This document shows, piece after piece, positions 14,127-17,595 of a DNA stretch of 17,595 nucleotides; position 1 is the stretch's first letter; the number at the start of each line of letters is the position of its first letter. The notes below the pieces were generated by a model. It was not told the origin of the DNA, did no database searches, and saw nothing but the letters and a program-made list of their open reading frames with translations. Source of the stretch: Clostridia bacterium (GTDB lineage Bacteria > Bacillota_A > Clostridia > TANB77 > CAG-508); NCBI GenBank assembly GCA_017621295.1, contig JAGATI010000204.1:1-17595 (forward strand), read 5' to 3'. The translations under genes were made by a program, and so were the position numbers.

Positions 14127-14783
14127 TCAATAGTTATTGAGAAATGTTTCTTCATCTATTACATGAAGTCTGTCATTTCTTGTAGCTTCATCACAAAATA
14201 CTTCATTCCATTCCGTATCAGCATATTCCCCAGAATATTCAAATGACAATTTTTGTGGTCTTATCAATGCAAGTCCATATTCAACATCTACAGTCTCAAA
14301 CTTAACTCCAAGTGCTTCTAATACAGGTAATACTTTCCATGTTGTACCGTTATATGTCCCATCAAATAATCCATTAGACAATTTACGTGCTGGATTGTCA
14401 TTATTAAATACAGGTTCTGCCCAATATTCATGCTTAGGTAAGCAGTCATGTACAACTATAAGACCATTGTCATTTATGTGCTTAAGTGAATTGAATATGT
14501 CTTTAAGTACTTGCTTAGCATCATGAAGTCCATCAACAAATATTAGATCATATTTCTTATCTTTATCCATATTAGCAAACATATCATCAGATGTCATATG
14601 ATATGTAAGATATTTGTTGATTATTGGTGTCAATTCTCTATTTACATAAGGATCACATGATTCTTTATTTGGTGCCATTATTTCTATAAATGAAGATAAT
14701 GGATCACCCAAACCAATTTCAAGATATGTCTTATAATTATGTCTAAATATAAGGTAGTTAAGTATACGTATATGATAATTCAT
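14127..14783 (-). CDS. Class I SAM-dependent methyltransferase
   Basis: A 218-residue Rossmann-fold methyltransferase, closest in pattern to the Methyltransf_24 group. Motif I is YLEIGLGDPLSSF (20-32), an acidic SAM-ribose residue lies in the ESCDPY segment (41-46), SDDMF marks the adenine region (65-69), motif IV is YDLIFVDGLHDAKQV (78-92), and LIVVHDCLP (108-116) follows. The C-terminal part (about 118-218) carries a WAEPVFNNDNPARK stretch and several acidic segments that may form the acceptor site. Relatives often act on sugars, lipids or small molecules more than on DNA bases. As first gene of the minus-strand run next to the hydroxymethylcytosine genes, it might tailor the DNA sugar or a surface glycan; this is inference. 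Only 45 nt separate it from the divergent ATP-grasp gene. Confidence 0.8.
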   Translation of the reverse strand: MNYHIRILNYLIFRHNYKTYLEIGLGDPLSSFIEIMAPNKESCDPYVNRELTPIINKYLTYHMTSDDMFANMDKDKKYDLIFVDGLHDAKQVLKDIFNSLKHINDNGLIVVHDCLPKHEYWAEPVFNNDNPARKLSNGLFDGTYNGTTWKVLPVLEALGVKFETVDVEYGLALIRPQKLSFEYSGEYADTEWNEVFCDEATRNDRLHVIDEETFLNNY

Positions 14784-14828
14784 AAGTTATTTTTAATTAT
14801 ATATATTTATGTTTGACATTATTCCATT

Positions 14829-16421
14829 ATGGATCTAAAAAATTTCATTAAAGATCGTAAGAGTGACTCAATAAGAGAATCTTACAATTATTCTAATTAT
14901 AATATAGACAATTCTAATGTAAGATTTCAAAATGATATAGAGGAAATAAAAAGAACAGTATATGAGGCAAGACATAACAAAAATGAAAAATTCTTTTTCA
15001 ACAATATAATATTCTTTACAAATGAGAGAGATTCTAAGAAAAATAAGACACTTAAGAATCTTGAAGATGCTATAAAGGGTACAAAGATAAAGTTGATAAT
15101 ATTTGTTGCTGAAGAAGTTGAATATAAGGCAGATGACAATAGAATTGAGATACATGACAAGGTGACAAACTATGTCATAGACAAACAATCAAACATAGAT
15201 ACTATAGCTATAGTTCGTCTTGGTGCACAGGATTCTGAAGAATGTATGGAATGCATCAAAGAAATTCAAGATTGGGGAATATTTACACTAAATCCAATAA
15301 TGGCAGCTAAACGTGCATCAAATAAATATTCATCTTCAGTTCTTATGTCAAGATATGACATACCACAACCAAGGTTTACATTGATAAATAAGATGGATAT
15401 AGAAGGTAAAGATCCAAAGAAGATGCTAAATGAAAAATTAGCTGACATATATCCTGAAATAAAGAAAGCTAAGTCAGATAAAGATACAGATGATTTAGAA
15501 TATGTTGTTAAAATTTTAAATGGTCATGGTGGTACTGGTGTATTTATGGTAAATGGTAAGGGCATATTGTCTATATTACAAGCAATATTTGCTATAGATG
15601 AAGAACGTGAATTGTTAATACAAAAGAAAGAAGAAGCTGATGGTGGTGACATACGAGTTCATGTATTGACAAGACGTACTGATCAAAAGATTATAGCTGC
15701 TATGAAACGTGTTAAGCTAAAGGGTGACTTTAGAAGTAATGTATCATTAGGTGCTACTGCAGAAAGTGTAAAATTGACAAAAGAACAAGAAAAGATTGCA
15801 CTCAAGGTAGCAAAAATATCCGGCATGCCATGGTGTGCTGTAGACATAATGCCACTTAAGAAAGGATCAAACAAAGAGATTGGAGATAATGTAGTATTGG
15901 AATACAATGCTTCTCCAGGAACAGATGGAATATCTGAAGTAATAAAGGAAAATTTCTGTTCATTATTGTTAGATGCAATCAATGATATAAATGAATTAGT
16001 ACTTGCACCAAAATCTATAGGATATAAAGAAGACATAACAGTGACTATAAATAATACTAATTTTAAGTTTGAAGCAAAATTAGATACCGGAAATGGTGCT
16101 AAAGCATCTACTATAGGGTGTGATTCTATAGAAGATAAGGGTAAGAAGATAATAGCTGTAATAGATGGAAAGAGATTTACATTTGACAAATATGGAGTAT
16201 CTAAAGCTAAGGTTGGTCCTATAGTTGAAGAAAGAAATACTGTAATAATAGATTGCATACAGATAGGTACCCGTAAGCTGTTAGATGTAGAATTTGCATT
16301 GGTTGACAATCGTGATAAGTCTACTAAGGTGTTATTGAATAGAGATGTACTTAGTAAGATGGCATATATGATTGATCCTGGAAGAAAACATACAATTGAT
16401 AATATACCAAGAAATAAATAA
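14829..16421 (+). CDS. RimK-like ATP-grasp ligase fused to aspartyl-protease-like domain
   Basis: A 530-residue two-domain protein. Residues about 125-375 form a RimK-type ATP-grasp ligase, which joins amino acids to a carboxyl group using ATP: VVKILNGHGGTGVFMV (226-241), DIRVHVL (274-280), AAMKRVKLKGDFRSNVSLG (290-308), CAVDIM (336-341) and VVLEYNASPG (355-364) with the metal-binding Glu and Asn. Residues about 400-520 form a retropepsin-like domain of the RimB / 'ATP-dependent zinc protease' type, with DTGNGAKAST (419-428) and VLLNRDVLSKMAYMID (501-516). The N-terminus MDLKNFIKDRKSDSIRES resembles a phage capsid-targeting leader, with IRE as a possible prohead-protease site. It may therefore be packaged and injected to modify host proteins. 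It is divergent from the methyltransferase gene and ends before a strong terminator. Confidence 0.88.
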   Translation: MDLKNFIKDRKSDSIRESYNYSNYNIDNSNVRFQNDIEEIKRTVYEARHNKNEKFFFNNIIFFTNERDSKKNKTLKNLEDAIKGTKIKLIIFVAEEVEYKADDNRIEIHDKVTNYVIDKQSNIDTIAIVRLGAQDSEECMECIKEIQDWGIFTLNPIMAAKRASNKYSSSVLMSRYDIPQPRFTLINKMDIEGKDPKKMLNEKLADIYPEIKKAKSDKDTDDLEYVVKILNGHGGTGVFMVNGKGILSILQAIFAIDEERELLIQKKEEADGGDIRVHVLTRRTDQKIIAAMKRVKLKGDFRSNVSLGATAESVKLTKEQEKIALKVAKISGMPWCAVDIMPLKKGSNKEIGDNVVLEYNASPGTDGISEVIKENFCSLLLDAINDINELVLAPKSIGYKEDITVTINNTNFKFEAKLDTGNGAKASTIGCDSIEDKGKKIIAVIDGKRFTFDKYGVSKAKVGPIVEERNTVIIDCIQIGTRKLLDVEFALVDNRDKSTKVLLNRDVLSKMAYMIDPGRKHTIDNIPRNK

Positions 16422-16435
16422 TATATATTAATATT

Positions 16436-16468
16436 AAAAATCTAGCAAAATTAATTTGCTAGATTTTT
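16436..16468. terminator. Strong bidirectional terminator
   Basis: A perfect 14-bp stem (16436-16449 with 16455-16468) and a 5-nt loop. The stem ends in A5/T5, giving a T-run in either direction. It closes the ATP-grasp gene on the plus strand. It lies just outside the invertible segment, so it can also end the minus-strand fibre-like gene whichever cassette is in place. Confidence 0.9.
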
Positions 16469-17037
16469 TATGTTTTATTACCCAAACATTCACTTGGACT
16501 TCATCTAAGCTAAGCGGCTGCACAAAGACACTTAGTGTGACGGCGAAGGGTAAAGCACAAGAATATGAAATAAAATTAAATATAGCATTTAATATAACAC
16601 CGGGATTTATAACTGCATGCAATTATGAAAATAGTATGACTGTAACTGCAAATTATACCATATATGATAGTTCTGATAGTGTTATAGATTCACATGAATA
16701 TGAAAGAAGTGATAATGATTTAGCTAGTGGATGGAATACAGATGAAGATTATACAATTAAAACATCATCACCAATTTTAAGAATAGAATGTTCATTATAT
16801 GTTTACATTGATGCTACATTAAATACTGATTATGAACGTAAACAATTAGTAATAATGGTTAATAATGTTAACAAAGCAAATAAAATAATAAATTGTACAG
16901 GATATAAAACTTGTGGAAATAATAATGTAAGTTTTAATTATCCTTGGTATGATGGTGTAGATGGAAGTTGTACATGTGATTATAAAACACCTATATTACC
17001 ATTAGCAGGTCAAATAAATATTAAATTTTCATTATAA
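16456..17037 (+). CDS. Silent alternative C-terminal cassette of the fibre-like gene
   Basis: The frame opens at a TTG (16456) inside the terminator stem and then reads straight into the inverted repeat. I regard the first eight codons as accidental and the cassette proper as about 16480-17037. After the shared repeat it encodes about 159 unique residues (QEYEIKLNIAFNITPG... ending GQINIKFSL), rich in beta-type Thr/Ile/Asn strands with several Cys (TACNY, NCTGYKTCGN, CTCDY). It has no promoter, start or signal of its own and sits directly after a terminator, so it should not be expressed until inverted behind the 5' part of the fibre-like gene. The sequence is unrelated to the other cassette beyond the repeat. 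Confidence 0.75.
   Translation: MLDFLCFITQTFTWTSSKLSGCTKTLSVTAKGKAQEYEIKLNIAFNITPGFITACNYENSMTVTANYTIYDSSDSVIDSHEYERSDNDLASGWNTDEDYTIKTSSPILRIECSLYVYIDATLNTDYERKQLVIMVNNVNKANKIINCTGYKTCGNNNVSFNYPWYDGVDGSCTCDYKTPILPLAGQINIKFSL
16478..16558 (+). repeat. 81-bp inverted repeat, left copy
   Basis: Identical, base for base, to the reverse complement of 17459-17539. It encodes TQTFTWTSSKLSGCTKTL and then SVTAKGKA in the cassette frame. GC is about 47 percent (38 of 81), far above the flanks. It contains an 11-bp dyad ACACT-T-AGTGT (16528-16538) that could be a recombination core. Identity ends sharply on both sides, as expected for a crossover region. Confidence 0.97.
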
Positions 17038-17039
17038 AT

Positions 17040-17595
17040 TTAAATAGTAACATTAATATATATACCATATCCACTAGTTTCATTAAATGAAGAACTCCAT
17101 GATTGTGTTCCGCTTATAGATCCATTATATCTATAACAAGTTTGTCCACCGGTTGTAACTGCTTCTCCATTTATTGTAGTGTTTCCAGCACTTATTGATG
17201 ATGGTGTTACTAATTCTCCAGTATATACCGTAATATATGCAGTTCCAGAAAATGATAATGTTTTATCTGTTGTACTACCAAATGATCCATTATTGTCAAA
17301 TGTTCCACCAGGATTAGGTATGGCATCATACAAACATGATCCTGTCCAATCACTATGTTGATCACAATCAAAACTTACATTAACAGACCAATTGCTATTA
17401 TATCCGCAATAATCTAGCCAGGCTGTTATACTAATTTGCCAAGATATTGCGTAACTAGGTGCTTTACCCTTCGCCGTCACACTAAGTGTCTTTGTGCAGC
17501 CGCTTAGCTTAGATGAAGTCCAAGTGAATGTTTGGGTAACGTCAGAAGTTGAAGTGTTTGATGAAGTGACTGTTATAGAAGAGCCTGATATGCTG
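17040..17595 (-). CDS. Fibre/adhesin-like virion protein, C-terminal part (partial)
   Basis: The frame is open from the right edge and gives the last 184 residues of a longer protein. It begins SISGSSITVTSSNTSTSDV, a Ser/Thr-rich stretch typical of repeated surface domains, crosses the 81-bp repeat (TQTFTWTSSKLSGC...), and ends in a unique cassette (PSYAISWQISITAWLDYCGY ... YGIYINVTI). The cassette is Gly/Ser/Thr/Trp-rich and beta-type, with Cys in DYCGYN, FDCDQ, GSCLYD and QTCYRY. A start at the internal GTG (17480) is not credible because the frame and sequence character continue upstream. Composition, position of variation at the C-terminus and the switchable cassette point to a receptor-binding tail fibre, though a host-surface adhesin is possible. 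Transcription would end at 16436-16468. Confidence 0.75.
   Translation of the reverse strand, partial: SISGSSITVTSSNTSTSDVTQTFTWTSSKLSGCTKTLSVTAKGKAPSYAISWQISITAWLDYCGYNSNWSVNVSFDCDQHSDWTGSCLYDAIPNPGGTFDNNGSFGSTTDKTLSFSGTAYITVYTGELVTPSSISAGNTTINGEAVTTGGQTCYRYNGSISGTQSWSSSFNETSGYGIYINVTI
17459..17539 (-). repeat. 81-bp inverted repeat, right copy
   Basis: Perfect reverse complement of 16478-16558, lying within the currently connected fibre-like gene. The dyad ACACT-T-AGTGT is at 17479-17489. To the right (from 17540) the sequence is constant-region coding; to the left it is the cassette-specific sequence. Confidence 0.97.

Larger units (their letters stand above)
16478..17539. mobile_element. 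Invertible segment with alternative fibre C-terminal cassettes
   Basis: This 1062-bp segment is bounded by an 81-bp perfect inverted repeat and holds two oppositely oriented coding cassettes that meet tail to tail (stops at 17037 and 17040, two bases apart). In the orientation given, the minus-strand cassette continues an open frame entering from beyond 17595. The plus-strand cassette has the same in-frame repeat sequence but no upstream gene. Inversion between the repeats would exchange them in frame. No recombinase gene is in the window. The layout is like the Mu G segment and shufflon-type tail-fibre switches, but the sequences are not ones I recognise. Confidence 0.85.

Noticed and set aside
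15683..16309. 208-residue minus-strand open frame
   Set aside because: It is fully antisense to the ATP-grasp/protease gene, whose motifs are unmistakable.
16456..17595. Diversity-generating retroelement or phage recombination cassette with template repeat
   Set aside because: No reverse transcriptase, no adenine-biased variable repeat and no template copy are present; the perfect inverted repeat explains the layout.
1..17595. Stop-codon recoding (TAG or TGA read as amino acid), as in some gut megaphages
   Set aside because: All recognisable genes run full length under the standard code and end in TAA, TAG or TGA at sensible family boundaries.

Overview
The window looks like part of a large, AT-rich tailed-phage genome (T4-like gene content) infecting a Bacteroidetes host. 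The phage assignment rests on a T4 gp32-type single-stranded DNA-binding protein, a thymidylate-synthase-fold dCMP hydroxymethylase, a clear relative of T4 DNA beta-glucosyltransferase, a dUTPase, a free-standing homing endonuclease, a RimK-like ATP-grasp/aspartyl-protease fusion and a virion-fibre-like gene. The Bacteroidetes assignment rests on an OmpA-family outer-membrane protein with the GxASPEG-type C-terminal motif usual in that phylum, on starts lacking clear Shine-Dalgarno sites, and on very low GC. The standard code reads cleanly, with no sign of stop-codon recoding.

Layout. Almost everything is on the minus strand. 1-4683: start of an unknown gene, a terminator, a SEC-C zinc-knuckle protein, a small protein, the ssb gene with a repeat-rich leader, two unknown proteins, a 75-nt RNA resembling a tmRNA stripped to its tRNA-like domain, two unknown proteins (one a membrane-anchored coiled coil) and a dUTPase. 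4684-4892: a divergent intergenic region with three tandem 40-bp hairpin-bearing repeats. 4893-5648: a plus-strand GNAT-like gene, closed by a bidirectional terminator. 5704-14783: a long minus-strand run with an OmpA-like protein, two small unknown proteins, a cytosine-C5-methyltransferase-like protein, a GT-A glycosyltransferase, the DNA beta-glucosyltransferase, a homing endonuclease, three tiny membrane proteins, dCMP hydroxymethylase, a dNMP-kinase-like protein and a SAM methyltransferase. 14829-16421: the plus-strand ATP-grasp/protease fusion and a strong bidirectional terminator. 16478-17539: an invertible segment carrying alternative 3' ends for a minus-strand fibre-like gene that runs off the right edge.

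How the parts fit. The central block reads as a DNA hypermodification pathway: hydroxymethylation of dCMP (Asp at the base-discriminating position), phosphorylation by a P-loop kinase, incorporation as hydroxymethylcytosine, then glucosylation by the T4-type glucosyltransferase and perhaps a second sugar from the GT-A enzyme. The C5-methyltransferase-like protein with an altered catalytic loop is an odd companion. At the right end, an 81-bp perfect inverted repeat lying in frame inside coding sequence flanks two unrelated, back-to-back cassettes. Inversion would swap the C-terminal domain of the fibre-like protein in frame, which suggests phase variation of a receptor-binding tip. The other notable elements are the tag-less tmRNA-like RNA, the phage-borne OmpA, and two plus-strand genes whose N-termini resemble T4 capsid-targeting sequences.
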